The notes: generated by a model from the letters alone, not told the origin. Shown: positions 40,408 to 49,848, counted from the stretch's first letter. The stretch: DNA of 64,000 nucleotides from Alphaproteobacteria bacterium (GCA_030429625.1 JAUIFA010000005.1:1-64000); one strand, 5' to 3'. Program-made: numbers and translations.

Positions 40408-41042
40408 TGAACGGAACTGTTGTCCTGTTCATCATCTTCTTGCTCAAGCTGTTTTTGAATCAATGCAAAAGGAGACAGTTCTTCTTCCTCTTCAAAGGGG
40501 ACTTCTTGGAACGTTGGCGGGGTTTTGGGCTTACTGTCTTGTTCTTCTTTGGTTTTTACTGTGGCCTCAGGCATAGTTTCCACCTCTTTTTGTGGGCTTT
40601 GTGTTCTGGTTTTCTCAGGCGTTTCCTCTGCAATATCCTCTTCTATTTTACTGGGGGTAGAGTAGGAATGCACTGAAACAGTGTTCCGTATGGAGTCCTG
40701 ACCAATAGTATCATGTTTTTGTGGCTGTAAGCTATCACGGGAAGAGACTCTTATCTTATCAGATTCTTCTTTTTTGCTATCCTCTTTGTCGTCAGATAGA
40801 TCAATTTGTGTCGATTTCGTCTCAGTGTTCGAGGATTTTTTTGTGTAATGACGTTCTTGTTCAATAGTTTTAATTACAATGTCAAAGGCTTCTTCGATTT
40901 TTGTGCATGAGTTATTAATGGATTGTATCACCAGAGGGTCAACATAACCAACTTGTTTACTCAAATCTTTAGAATTATCTCTGATTCTTTGAACATAACG
41001 TTGAGCAATTTCATTTAATTCTGTTGTAATTTGATCTGACAT
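40404..41042 (-). CDS. Unknown acidic protein with helical N-domain and disordered tail
   Basis: I do not recognise this gene. From ATG 41042 (AGGGTAGT ribosome site) it gives 212 aa; 18 further upstream codons from 41096 are not chosen. The first about 75 residues look helical (TTELNEIAQRYVQRIRDNS, then IQSINNSCTKIEEAFDIVI). The remainder is Glu, Lys, Ser and Thr-rich with little hydrophobicity and is probably disordered. No signal peptide or membrane segment is seen. It follows the XRE regulator gene on the same strand after 119 bases and converges on the aminopeptidase gene with a 4-base overlap. Confidence 0.65.
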   Translation of the reverse strand: MSDQITTELNEIAQRYVQRIRDNSKDLSKQVGYVDPLVIQSINNSCTKIEEAFDIVIKTIEQERHYTKKSSNTETKSTQIDLSDDKEDSKKEESDKIRVSSRDSLQPQKHDTIGQDSIRNTVSVHSYSTPSKIEEDIAEETPEKTRTQSPQKEVETMPEATVKTKEEQDSKPKTPPTFQEVPFEEEEELSPFALIQKQLEQEDDEQDNSSVH

Positions 41043-41161
41043 ACTACCCTCATTATAACTATCTATTTCCAGCGATAATTTTAGTATAATGATCAAATGT
41101 TAATATAAGGTTAAGGCAGCAAAGATTTTTCTAATTTTACATTCAAAATACAGGCCATCAA

Positions 41162-41581
41162 CTAAACATTGTTATTTACCAGACGAATAGAATCTATTGC
41201 ATTTGAATTTCTATCAATTTTTTCATCTTCTAAAAATGTTTTTAGTAATTTTGTTATCATGTCTCTATGAGATTTTTTGCGCATTTTGGCAAAATCTTTC
41301 ATGATGGTTATGGCTTCTTGTTCGGATATAATGCTTTGTATGCCCTCATCATCCACACAATCTTCAAAGAAGTAGGTAACCGGAGATTCAAGAGTTTTTG
41401 CAATGTCTATAATACGGCTTACCGAAATACGGTTTGTTCCGATAATATATTTTTGGAGTTGTTGATGCGTCACACCAATCTCTTTTGCCAACTCCTGACG
41501 TGTTATACCCTTATTTAGCCTTAGTTTATTTACTTTTTCACCAATGCTCTTATCAATGTCCCGTATGGATTTTGCATTCAT
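41162..41581 (-). CDS. XRE-family helix-turn-helix regulator
   Basis: The 139-aa protein has a Cro/CI-type HTH at about residues 15-70 (VNKLRLNKGITRQELAKEIG, then VTHQQLQKYIIGTNRIS). A C-terminal helical region (about 75-125, DEGIQSIISEQEAITIMKDF) probably serves for dimerisation. No ligand domain is recognisable. The target is unknown. An inverted repeat GGATATT/AATATCC lies 31-52 bases upstream, a possible autoregulatory site. It is divergent from rplU. Confidence 0.88.
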   Translation of the reverse strand: MNAKSIRDIDKSIGEKVNKLRLNKGITRQELAKEIGVTHQQLQKYIIGTNRISVSRIIDIAKTLESPVTYFFEDCVDDEGIQSIISEQEAITIMKDFAKMRKKSHRDMITKLLKTFLEDEKIDRNSNAIDSIRLVNNNV

Positions 41582-41611
41582 AACGCTTCTGCCTATATGT
41601 TACTAGTTCTT

Positions 41612-41633
41612 GGATATTTTTACATCAATATCC
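41612..41633. promoter_or_regulatory. Inverted repeat upstream of the XRE regulator
   Basis: GGATATT (41612-41618) and AATATCC (41627-41633) form a 7-base perfect inverted repeat with an 8-base spacer. Its position 31-52 bases before the regulator start fits an operator. It may be a chance AT-rich repeat. Confidence 0.35.
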
Positions 41634-41771
41634 GACTTAATTACTATGTTAATAAATAAATATCAACCATTAGTTTAAGTGGTAATGAATTGTAGCAAAA
41701 TAAACGGGTATTTTGAATGTATGTTCTTTCAGGACATAGGTATTTTTTATGGGTAATATATCAGAATTATG

Positions 41772-41799
41772 TTGACAGTTTGTGTGATACACATATATT
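41772..41799 (+). promoter_or_regulatory. Promoter for rplU-rpmA with palindrome in the spacer
   Basis: TTGACA (41772-41777) is a perfect -35 box and TATATT (41794-41799) a 5/6 -10 box, 16 bases apart. The spacer contains TGTGTGATACACA (41781-41793), a perfect 5-base inverted repeat around GAT, which a dimeric regulator could occupy. The L21 start is 61 bases beyond the -10 box. Confidence 0.7.
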
Positions 41800-41860
41800 A
41801 CGCCTTCCCAAATGATATACAGCCTTGGCTGGAGAAAACATATTTAGTTCGGAAAGAGTG

Positions 41861-42439
41861 ATGTTTGCAGTATTAAGAACTGGTGGTAAACAGTATAAAG
41901 TTGCCCAAAATGATGTGATTAAAGTTGAGAAATTGTCTAAAGACACGGTGGCTCAGCCTGGCGAGATAATTCTTCTCGAAGAAGTTTTAGTCTATAATGA
42001 TGGAAAGAAGACAACCATTGGCGCACCAACGGTAAAAAATATTTCTGTTTCTGCCGAAGTAATCGAACAAACAAAAGACGACAAGGTGCTTATCTTCAAA
42101 AAGAAACGTCGTCATAATTATCGTCGTAAAGTCGGTTACAGACATAATGTTGTGTATCTTCGTATCAAAGAAATGGGCGAGGGACTAACAGCAAAGAAAG
42201 CTCCGGCTAAAGCAGCAAAACCAGCAGAAAAAGTAGAAGAAAAGAAGGCTGCACCAAAGAAAGCTGCTACGGAAGCAAAGAAAACAACAGCTAAGACAGC
42301 TAAGACAGCAAAACCAGCAGAAAAAGTAGAAGAAAAGAAGGCTGCACCAAAGAAAGCTGCTACGGAAGCAAAGAAAGCTCCGGCTAAGAAGCCCGCTGCA
42401 AAGAAAACAACAGCTAAAAAAGCTGAAGATAAAAAATAA
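41861..42439 (+). CDS. rplU: 50S ribosomal protein L21 with long Lys/Ala-rich tail
   Basis: The start is the ATG at 41861 (GGAAAGAG ribosome site), giving 192 aa; a TTG at 41825 is not chosen. Residues 1-103 are a normal L21 ([35 protein letters not shown]). Residues about 104-192 are a Lys, Ala, Glu and Pro-rich extension not found in E. coli L21 (103 aa). The tail includes an internal duplication encoded by a 93-base direct repeat. The extension is positively charged and probably disordered; binding to rRNA or other nucleic acid is an inference. Confidence 0.93.
   Translation: MFAVLRTGGKQYKVAQNDVIKVEKLSKDTVAQPGEIILLEEVLVYNDGKKTTIGAPTVKNISVSAEVIEQTKDDKVLIFKKKRRHNYRRKVGYRHNVVYLRIKEMGEGLTAKKAPAKAAKPAEKVEEKKAAPKKAATEAKKTTAKTAKTAKPAEKVEEKKAAPKKAATEAKKAPAKKPAAKKTTAKKAEDKK
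42213..42376 (+). repeat. 93-base-period direct repeat inside the rplU tail
   Basis: The 71 bases at 42213-42283 recur without a mismatch at 42306-42376, offset by 93 bases (31 codons), so the frame is kept. The repeated peptide begins [20 protein letters not shown]. Perfect DNA identity suggests a recent duplication by slippage or unequal recombination and a copy number that may vary between strains. Confidence 0.88.
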
Positions 42440-42460
42440 TAGTAGGAAGAGGATTAAGTC

Positions 42461-42718
42461 ATGGCTCACAAAAAAGCTGGTGGTAGTTCTAATAACGGTC
42501 GCGATTCGATAGGTCGTCGTCTTGGTGTTAAAAAATATGGTGGTGAAGCGGTTATTCCTGGTAATATCATCATTCGCCAACGTGGCACAAAATTTTATCC
42601 TGGTGATAATGTTGGTATGGGCAAAGATCATACACTCTTTGCTACGGCCGAAGGTAAAGTGCAGTTTAAGACTAAATCCAATGGGCGCCAATATGTTTCC
42701 GTAGTGAATGCGGCATAG
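42461..42718 (+). CDS. rpmA: 50S ribosomal protein L27
   Basis: L27 (85 aa, normal length) lies at the peptidyl transferase centre. The N-terminus [16 protein letters not shown] is the conserved start with no cleavable leader of the Firmicutes type; [13 protein letters not shown] and [11 protein letters not shown] follow. AGGAAGAGG-type ribosome site. It is 21 bases after rplU and before a terminator. Confidence 0.97.
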   Translation: MAHKKAGGSSNNGRDSIGRRLGVKKYGGEAVIPGNIIIRQRGTKFYPGDNVGMGKDHTLFATAEGKVQFKTKSNGRQYVSVVNAA

Positions 42719-42729
42719 TGCTTCGATAA

Positions 42730-43818
<1,089 letters not shown>

Positions 43819-43832
43819 AATACAAGTGGTAC

Positions 43833-43988
43833 TTATTCTTCCGTTTTTGTTAAAGTAGCTCTCTTCGCAATACGTATTTCTCTTAACAGAGAAACCGCAT
43901 CCCGACATTCTTCAGTCCCGTGATCATGCCTAAGATTATATTGCTGTATTGATGAACATTCTTCCTGTTTTTGTAGTGCGTATACCAT
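43833..43988 (-). CDS. Small unknown ORF downstream of ygfZ
   Basis: This 51-codon frame starts at ATG 43988 with AGGGAG 10 bases upstream and ends in TAA. The translated start is MVYALQKQEECSSIQQYN and the C-terminus is basic (LREIRIAKRATLTKTEE). It looks soluble and helical and has no membrane segment. It lies on the same strand as ygfZ, 61 bases after it. I do not recognise a family; the good ribosome site is the main support. Confidence 0.5.
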   Translation of the reverse strand: MVYALQKQEECSSIQQYNLRHDHGTEECRDAVSLLREIRIAKRATLTKTEE

Positions 43989-44049
43989 AACATTTTCTCC
44001 CTAAAATGTCCCCGTTTGATTTTTATGCTAAGCCTCCAGATAACAATAG

Positions 44050-44925
44050 TCAACACAATTCTAATACAAAATTTTCACAATTAAAAGTTGTGGATTGCAA
44101 GTCTTTACCATCAATAGAATTTTCTAACATTGCCAGAGACATATGTGCAATAGATGAAGTAATATATCCTATTTTACAATCGTTTAAATATATTTCTTTG
44201 TCTTTAAGATTAGATATATCAGAGTCACTTTTAAGACAATGGATAGACTGACGTATTGTCCCGCGATGATGTATACGTGTGGTGACTTCCTGCCCAACAT
44301 AACAGCCTTTTGTAAAATTTATTGCGTTGAGTTTAGCCATATTAAATCGCAAGGGAAATGATTTCTCCACTACCATGTCATGTTCTCCGTCAGGCACAAT
44401 ATTTTCAATACGCATTTGTTGGTATTCGGATTCGTTTCCTTGAACAAAGTCATGTGATTGGAAGGATTGATAGTGGTTTTCCCGTTCAATGATGGCACGG
44501 CCAAAAAGTTCCTTTTTGCGAGGATCAATGTAAGCAACGCCCTTGCAAAATCTTTTGGCACTTCCTGCTTCTGAAACATTTCCTACTTCCGAAAACACGT
44601 TTTCTCCAATCAGCGCAACGGCCTCATACTCATCAGAAATATCTTCTATTTCCACCTTTGATCGCAGGCGATACATCTTTAACTTTTTTAATAATTCTGC
44701 CTTTTGACTGGTAACACAATCTATAAAATAAAGATCATCTCTTTTGGCAATAAACATTTCAAACAGAAATTTGCCCTGCGGGGTTAATATCAGGCTATAG
44801 ATGGCTCTTTTCTCATTTACTAAGGCGATGTCATTGGTCAAGATGCCTTGTAAGAAGTGGGGTGCGTCTTCTCCTGAAATACAAAGAACCGACCGTGTGG
44901 ATAAAGGTATGTATTTGTTTTCCAT
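44050..44925 (-). CDS. ygfZ: YgfZ/GcvT-family folate-binding Fe-S protein
   Basis: YgfZ-type proteins (291 aa here) use folate and a conserved Cys to support iron-sulfur cluster assembly or repair. The signature KGCYVGQEVTTR is present, including the conserved Cys, and the N-terminus has the GcvT-like ISGEDAPHFLQGILTND motif. It follows the glycosyltransferase gene by 2 bases. It should not be taken for glycine cleavage T protein, as it is shorter and carries the YgfZ signature. Confidence 0.92.
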   Translation of the reverse strand: MENKYIPLSTRSVLCISGEDAPHFLQGILTNDIALVNEKRAIYSLILTPQGKFLFEMFIAKRDDLYFIDCVTSQKAELLKKLKMYRLRSKVEIEDISDEYEAVALIGENVFSEVGNVSEAGSAKRFCKGVAYIDPRKKELFGRAIIERENHYQSFQSHDFVQGNESEYQQMRIENIVPDGEHDMVVEKSFPLRFNMAKLNAINFTKGCYVGQEVTTRIHHRGTIRQSIHCLKSDSDISNLKDKEIYLNDCKIGYITSSIAHMSLAMLENSIDGKDLQSTTFNCENFVLELC

Positions 44926-44927
44926 TA

Positions 44928-45935
44928 TTATTTCCTTACAATATAATGCAGCGCATGGTCTATTTTCTGGCTGATGGCCTGTATGGCATAGTTTTGCGTA
45001 ACCATATTGTAGCCATTAGTCGCCAGTGTATGTCTTAGCTCATAATCACCAATAAGTTCTGTAATGGCTTTTGCCATTGCATCCTCATCGTTCTTTCTGA
45101 CAATCAGAGCATCCTGATGATGAGTACAGATTTCCATAGGGCCTTCGCTGTCGGTAGTAATCACCGGCCTTGCATAGCTGAGCGCTTCTAACAATACAAT
45201 ACCAAACGGTTCATGTAGAGAGGGCAGGACAAACATATCCAGCTTGGTGAAGAAATCTTCTTTATCATCAATCCAGCCGGTAAATTCAATAAGATGGGAA
45301 AGGTTTAACTCGTCCGTAAGTTGTCTTAGTGATTCTTTCTCTTCACCTTCTCCGGCAATAAGTACTTTTATGTTCCCGGTGGTTTCTGTAACTTTCTTGA
45401 TGGAGTGAATAAAAACATCAAACCCTTTCTTTTTCACAAAACGTCCCATGGCACCAATGACAATAGGGGTTTCATGTTCCTGTGGAAGCATTATGGATTG
45501 AGGTACGTTTACCATGTTAGGAATGTGAAAAACTTTGCGCGCCATCACCCGATCCTGTAGGTCTTTCGTGATGGTAAAGGCTGCATCGAGTTTGGCCAGA
45601 CGTTTAATATTATAATTATGTGCCACCCCAATGACGGGACAGATATTCTTCGCTGCCTTTGACATTAAAGAGATGGCTCGGTTGCCATGGCATATGATGG
45701 CATCAGGCTGATATTTCTCAATCAGTTTACGAAGTTTTAAAATTGCAAAAAAGTCATATTGGCCAAAATTACGTAGGTGATAAAATTCACCTTTTATGTG
45801 AGGGATAATAGCGGCTTTGGAATGAGCCACATTTAGCACGTCATGTCCGGCAAGCTCTAACGCGGTACAATAATCAAGGAAGGCTTGCTCAATGCCGCCA
45901 AGATTTCTACCAAACATCACATTTATAATACGCAT
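44928..45935 (-). CDS. GT4-family glycosyltransferase
   Basis: This 335-aa GT-B glycosyltransferase probably uses a nucleotide sugar for LPS or surface glycan synthesis. Donor-domain motifs are GRFVKKKGFDVFI, ALSYARPVITTDSEGPMEIC and the catalytic region HEPFGIVLLEAL (Glu-X7-Glu type). The N-terminal domain shows GRNLGGIEQAFLDYC. The acceptor is unknown. The partner gene is ygfZ, so context does not help much. Confidence 0.85.
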   Translation of the reverse strand: MRIINVMFGRNLGGIEQAFLDYCTALELAGHDVLNVAHSKAAIIPHIKGEFYHLRNFGQYDFFAILKLRKLIEKYQPDAIICHGNRAISLMSKAAKNICPVIGVAHNYNIKRLAKLDAAFTITKDLQDRVMARKVFHIPNMVNVPQSIMLPQEHETPIVIGAMGRFVKKKGFDVFIHSIKKVTETTGNIKVLIAGEGEEKESLRQLTDELNLSHLIEFTGWIDDKEDFFTKLDMFVLPSLHEPFGIVLLEALSYARPVITTDSEGPMEICTHHQDALIVRKNDEDAMAKAITELIGDYELRHTLATNGYNMVTQNYAIQAISQKIDHALHYIVRK

Positions 45936-45985
45936 AATGTGCGGATAGTAACTCTATTCCTCAAGAGTGTAAATATAAGTGTTAT

Positions 45986-46249
45986 CTAATGTATGGTCAG
46001 CTGCAAATCGGCATGGACAAAATCAGACGGGTTAATAAGCTTGCAGCTTGTCACGCTGTATGAATGGAGCTTTCCATCAAGCTGTTTTTCCCAAAAATTA
46101 AGAAATCTAACCAGCTCAGGAAAATCAGGACATAAATCATATTCCTGCCAGACATAGCTCTGCAAAATGCTTGGATAATCCGGCATGTGATAGAGTATCT
46201 CCGCCGTAGTCAGGCGATAATCGTTTAATAAGAAGTCTATATCATCCAT
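45986..46249 (-). CDS. Usg-family protein
   Basis: This 87-aa protein matches the alphaproteobacterial Usg family (YRLTTAEILYHMPDYPSILQ, YVWQEYDLCPDFPELVRFL, then LHSYSV). The name comes from an old link to aromatic amino acid genes upstream of trpF; the function is unproven. A GGGAGG ribosome site precedes the ATG. The family is confined largely to alphaproteobacteria, making this gene a taxonomic marker here. Confidence 0.88.
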   Translation of the reverse strand: MDDIDFLLNDYRLTTAEILYHMPDYPSILQSYVWQEYDLCPDFPELVRFLNFWEKQLDGKLHSYSVTSCKLINPSDFVHADLQLTIH

Positions 46250-46350
46250 AAATACCTCCCATAATATCTACATGATATATTGTAATTATAACATATTTTG
46301 GTGGTTTTTAAAATGCGTAAATAATCGTAAGAAAAAAATAAACTATCAGA

Positions 46351-47016
46351 TTATTTCAAAAAGACATCGGCCAGAAACTCTTTTGCAAATTCAATGCCTT
46401 CCATATCAATAGCATGAGGTAATAGGGGGCGGGAAAGATGCCGTATATTTATGTTATTTTTTTCAAGGGCATCAACCGCATTACCCAACGCAGCATAAGG
46501 GACTACCGGATCCATCACGCCGTGAATAAGTGCCACCTTTGGGCGAGATTTAATATGTTCATCAATGGGTTCATAATCTAACAGTGAACCGGAAAAACCC
46601 ACAATTCCTGCACAGGGATTGTCTCGTCTTAAGGCCACATGCAGCGACATCATCGTGCCTTGAGAAAAGCCAATAAATGCCAGATTTTTATCTTCAAGAC
46701 CAAATCGGTGCAGCATTTGATCGATGTAATGGTTTAATATTGGAGCAACATCTTCTGCACCTTCATACATGGCTCTATTGTTGTAGGTAGCTAAGCTAAA
46801 CCATTGATAACCAAAGGGAGACATTTCACAACGGAAGGGGGCATTGGGAGAAAGAAACTGTGCCTTTGGCAGAGATTTGGCAAATTCTGGCGCAAGGCTG
46901 ATAAGATCCTGCCCGTCTGAACCGTAGCCGTGCAATAAAATAACCAATTGTTCTGGGTCTCCACCGGAAAGTGGAGCCAACTCAGGGCCTTTTAATTCTG
47001 TGACAATATCGCTCAT
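46351..47016 (-). CDS. Carboxylesterase/phospholipase-type alpha-beta hydrolase
   Basis: The 221-aa protein belongs to the Abhydrolase_2 (YpfH/carboxylesterase) family. The oxyanion region LHGYGSDGQDLI, nucleophile GFSQGTMMS (Ser in GxSxG), acid in GVMDPVVP and the terminal His in PHAIDMEGI form the catalytic triad. Substrates may be short-chain esters or lysophospholipids. No signal peptide is seen, so it is cytoplasmic. AAGGAAC ribosome site; it follows xerD by 9 bases. Confidence 0.9.
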   Translation of the reverse strand: MSDIVTELKGPELAPLSGGDPEQLVILLHGYGSDGQDLISLAPEFAKSLPKAQFLSPNAPFRCEMSPFGYQWFSLATYNNRAMYEGAEDVAPILNHYIDQMLHRFGLEDKNLAFIGFSQGTMMSLHVALRRDNPCAGIVGFSGSLLDYEPIDEHIKSRPKVALIHGVMDPVVPYAALGNAVDALEKNNINIRHLSRPLLPHAIDMEGIEFAKEFLADVFLK

Positions 47017-47025
47017 AAACGTTCC

Positions 47026-47928
47026 TTATTGTTTGGCTAGAGGGTGTTTCTCATTTACCAGAGACTTTAGACTATCTTTGGAGATATGGGTATATATTTG
47101 TGTGGTTGAGATGTCGCTATGACCAAGTAATTCTTGTAAGATGCGTAAATCCATTCCATTATTCAACAAATGGCTGGCAAAAGAGTGGCGCAGAACGTGG
47201 GGCGACAACTTATCGGGGGGAAGGTTTGATTGCATGGCCAAATCTTTAAGCATTCTGCCAACAAGTTGCCGTGCAATGTGCCCTTGTTTGGATTTGGCAG
47301 GAAACAGATAGCTGCTTTTTTTTGGCTCAAGGATAGCCAGATATTCTTGAATAATATGAACCGCAGAAGTGTTGAGTGGAACAATACGTTCTTTATTGCC
47401 TTTTCCTTTGATCATAATAAAATAAATATCTGCTCCATTTTGGGAAGATATTCTGTGTTGTATGGAGTCTTTTCTCAGGCTAATAAGCTCTGAAATACGC
47501 ATGCCTGAGGCGTACAAAATTTCTAATATTGCGCTGAGCCGAAGACCTTTGACACTTTTATCTTTATGGGCGGACTGAAATAGGGCATCCACTTCTTCTT
47601 CTGAGAGATATTTTGGCAAATACATACCTTGTTTAGGGGAGTCAACTCCGTGAGTAGGGTTGTGCCTGATGTGACCCTCGCTGTAAAGAAACTGGTAAAA
47701 TTGTTTTAGGCTGGAGAGCTGCCGTGCAATGGTGGTGGTGGCATAATTTCTTTTTGATAAATAAGTTAAATAATCCTCTATATCCGATTGTTTTACTGAT
47801 ATTAAATCAATTTTATTTATGAACTCATCAAATTGATTTAAATCCCTTCCGTAGGACTCAATCGTATTATCTGCAGCACCGCGTTCGGCAATCATGGTTT
47901 CTAGAAATGCGCTAATATGCCCAGACAT
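47026..47928 (-). CDS. xerD: Tyrosine recombinase XerD
   Basis: XerD (300 aa) resolves chromosome dimers at dif with XerC and FtsK. Catalytic residues are visible: Arg in YASGMRISEL, the HVLRHSFASHLL box (His, Arg), the second His in LLGHSDIS and the nucleophile Tyr in TQIYTHIS. The N-terminal SAM-like core-binding domain contains YATTTIARQLSSLKQFYQFL. It has no convincing ribosome site and begins 6 bases after the small membrane protein's stop, which suggests coupled translation. XerC is not in the window, and the C/D assignment relies on overall pattern. Confidence 0.92.
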   Translation of the reverse strand: MSGHISAFLETMIAERGAADNTIESYGRDLNQFDEFINKIDLISVKQSDIEDYLTYLSKRNYATTTIARQLSSLKQFYQFLYSEGHIRHNPTHGVDSPKQGMYLPKYLSEEEVDALFQSAHKDKSVKGLRLSAILEILYASGMRISELISLRKDSIQHRISSQNGADIYFIMIKGKGNKERIVPLNTSAVHIIQEYLAILEPKKSSYLFPAKSKQGHIARQLVGRMLKDLAMQSNLPPDKLSPHVLRHSFASHLLNNGMDLRILQELLGHSDISTTQIYTHISKDSLKSLVNEKHPLAKQ

Positions 47929-47934
47929 GATGGG

Positions 47935-48090
47935 TTATTTTAAGGCTTCATGTTCGATGGCAATGGTCACGGTTTGGGTCTCTGGTTGTATATCACCACT
48001 GGCAATGATGGCTAAAATAGCTCCTACAATAACAATCAATCCAAAGATAATTCTTCCCGCTTTTTTATTTTCACTCTTATGTTTTTTCAT
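47935..48090 (-). CDS. Small membrane protein upstream of xerD
   Basis: The 51-codon frame starts at ATG 48090 after GGGG (14 bases upstream), encoding a basic N-terminus (MKKHKSENKKAGR), one membrane helix (about residues 14-30, IIFGLIVIVGAILAIIA) and a short outer tail. Its stop is 6 bases before xerD, so it probably heads that operon. I do not recognise a function. It is divergent from aroK with a shared 101-base region. Confidence 0.6.
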   Translation of the reverse strand: MKKHKSENKKAGRIIFGLIVIVGAILAIIASGDIQPETQTVTIAIEHEALK

Positions 48091-48191
48091 AAAATATTTC
48101 CCCAAGAAGTTTAATTTGTTATATAGTATAATGCTGTGAAAATATGATGATGCAAGGTAAAACTATTATAACATAGTTTTTATGGAATGAA

Positions 48192-48719
48192 ATGACTTAT
48201 ACACCTAAAAAAACCATTGTTCTTGTTGGCCTTATGGGGGTTGGTAAAACAACGTTAGGAAAGCGTTTGGCGGGTGATATGGGGTTGGAATTTGTGGATC
48301 TCGATATTTTAATTGAGCAAGATCAGGGTTGTTCTATCTCTCAGATATTTGACTATGCTAGTGAAACAACATTTCGTTCGATTGAACGCCGTATTCTGCA
48401 GGAACAGCTTCAGAGTGGTGTAAAGATTATTGCCACGGGCGGCGGCGCGTTCATTGAAGAAGAAAACAGAAAAATGATAAAAGAAAAAGCTATTTCTATT
48501 TGGCTGAAGGCAGATCTTGGTACTCTGATTGATCGAACTTCTAAGAGAACCAACCGTCCACTGCTTGAACAGGGAAATAAAAAACATATATTAACCCAAC
48601 TGATGGAAAAGAGAGATCCTATCTATGAAGAGGCGGATTTTTCTGTACAAACCGATCGTGGATCACATTATACAATAATCAGAGAAATAATTAAGAAGAT
48701 AAAACTGTATGACAAATGA
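48192..48719 (+). CDS. aroK: Shikimate kinase
   Basis: AroK (175 aa) phosphorylates shikimate in the chorismate pathway. The P-loop GLMGVGKTT is at about residues 13-21, the shikimate-binding DLD follows at FVDLDILIEQ, the RxxE motif (FRSIERRIL) and GGGAF are present, and the LID has RTSKRTNRPLL. It overlaps aroB by 11 bases, the common aroK-aroB pair. Confidence 0.96.
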   Translation: MTYTPKKTIVLVGLMGVGKTTLGKRLAGDMGLEFVDLDILIEQDQGCSISQIFDYASETTFRSIERRILQEQLQSGVKIIATGGGAFIEEENRKMIKEKAISIWLKADLGTLIDRTSKRTNRPLLEQGNKKHILTQLMEKRDPIYEEADFSVQTDRGSHYTIIREIIKKIKLYDK

Positions 48720-49836
48720 AATTGTTAAAGTAGATTTGGATGATCGTAGTTACGATATCATCATTGGCAGTGACCTGTTGTCGAGTGCTGGGGAATATAT
48801 AAGACCGGTGCTTTCCTCCAACCGTGTTGTGATCATCACCGATGAAAATATCGCTGTAGCTGGTCATGCGCGTCATTTGGAGATGGCTTTGGACAAAGAA
48901 GATATCTCCCATGATGTGATTGTTCTGCCCGCCGGAGAAGCAACAAAGAGCTTTGCTCATCTGGAAGATTTGCTCAATAAAATATTGGCCTTACAGCCGG
49001 ATCGTAAACTGACATTGATTGCCCTTGGTGGCGGTGTGATTGGTGACATTACCGGCTTTGCGGCAAGCATATTGCTGCGTGGTGTCTCTTTTATCCAGAT
49101 TCCAACCAGCTTGCTTGCCATGGTGGATAGCTCTGTTGGTGGCAAAACCGGTATCAATACAAAATACGGTAAAAACCTTGTAGGTAGCTTTTATCAGCCC
49201 AAAATGGTTTTGATAGACCTTTTAACACTTCAGACACTGCCCGCCCGCCAATTACTTGCTGGCTATGCTGAAGCAGTGAAATATGCTTTGGTGTGGAAAG
49301 AGTTTAAATTTAACGAATTTGAGGACAACGCATTTTTGTGGCAGGATGTTTCAGACATTTCAAGCAAGGAATTTCAGCAACAGCTGCTTTCAATGGTCAA
49401 ACAAAGTTGTCAGGCAAAGGCAAGGATTGTGGCTCAGGATGAGAAAGAGGGTGGTGTGCGGGCTTTGTTAAATCTGGGGCATACATTTGGCCATGCGCTT
49501 GAGGCAGAAATGGGCTATGATGGACGTTTGTTACATGGTGAGGCGATTGCGGTGGGGATGGTTCTGGCCTTTGCCTATTCTCAACATATTGGTTTATGTA
49601 AGGAAGAAGATGTGCGGCGGGTAGAACAATTATTGATGTCGGTGAATTTACCAACCTCCATTGCCGACATAGACGAACATCTTCAGGCAGATAAATTGCT
49701 GCAACATATGTATCAGGATAAGAAAGTCGACAATGGGAAATTGGTGTTTATTTTGGTCAATGCCATTGGCAATGGCTTTGTCAAAAAAGACATCAATGGT
49801 AGTGATATTCTGGCCTTTTTGAATAAAATGATCTAA
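48709..49836 (+). CDS. aroB: 3-dehydroquinate synthase
   Basis: AroB (375 aa) makes 3-dehydroquinate from DAHP using NAD and a divalent metal. Motifs are GGGVIGDITGFAASILLRGV, PTSLLAMVDSSVGGKTGIN, ending GHTFGHALEAEMGYDGRLLHGEAIAVGM (given here in parts: LGHTFGHALEA and LHGEAIAVGM) with the metal-binding His residues. It overlaps aroK, supplying the same pathway. Confidence 0.96.
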   Translation: MTNEIVKVDLDDRSYDIIIGSDLLSSAGEYIRPVLSSNRVVIITDENIAVAGHARHLEMALDKEDISHDVIVLPAGEATKSFAHLEDLLNKILALQPDRKLTLIALGGGVIGDITGFAASILLRGVSFIQIPTSLLAMVDSSVGGKTGINTKYGKNLVGSFYQPKMVLIDLLTLQTLPARQLLAGYAEAVKYALVWKEFKFNEFEDNAFLWQDVSDISSKEFQQQLLSMVKQSCQAKARIVAQDEKEGGVRALLNLGHTFGHALEAEMGYDGRLLHGEAIAVGMVLAFAYSQHIGLCKEEDVRRVEQLLMSVNLPTSIADIDEHLQADKLLQHMYQDKKVDNGKLVFILVNAIGNGFVKKDINGSDILAFLNKMI

Positions 49837-49848
49837 TGTAATATTCCT

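Noticed and set aside
41650-41672. A CtrA-like TTAA-N-TTAA pair upstream of the XRE gene
   Set aside because: The spacer is 8 bases rather than the 7 of the CtrA consensus, and TTAA pairs are common in AT-rich gaps.
42185-42691. A long minus-strand frame across rplU and rpmA
   Set aside because: It is the complement of Lys/Ala codons of the L21 tail, giving an implausible Cys/Phe-rich protein.
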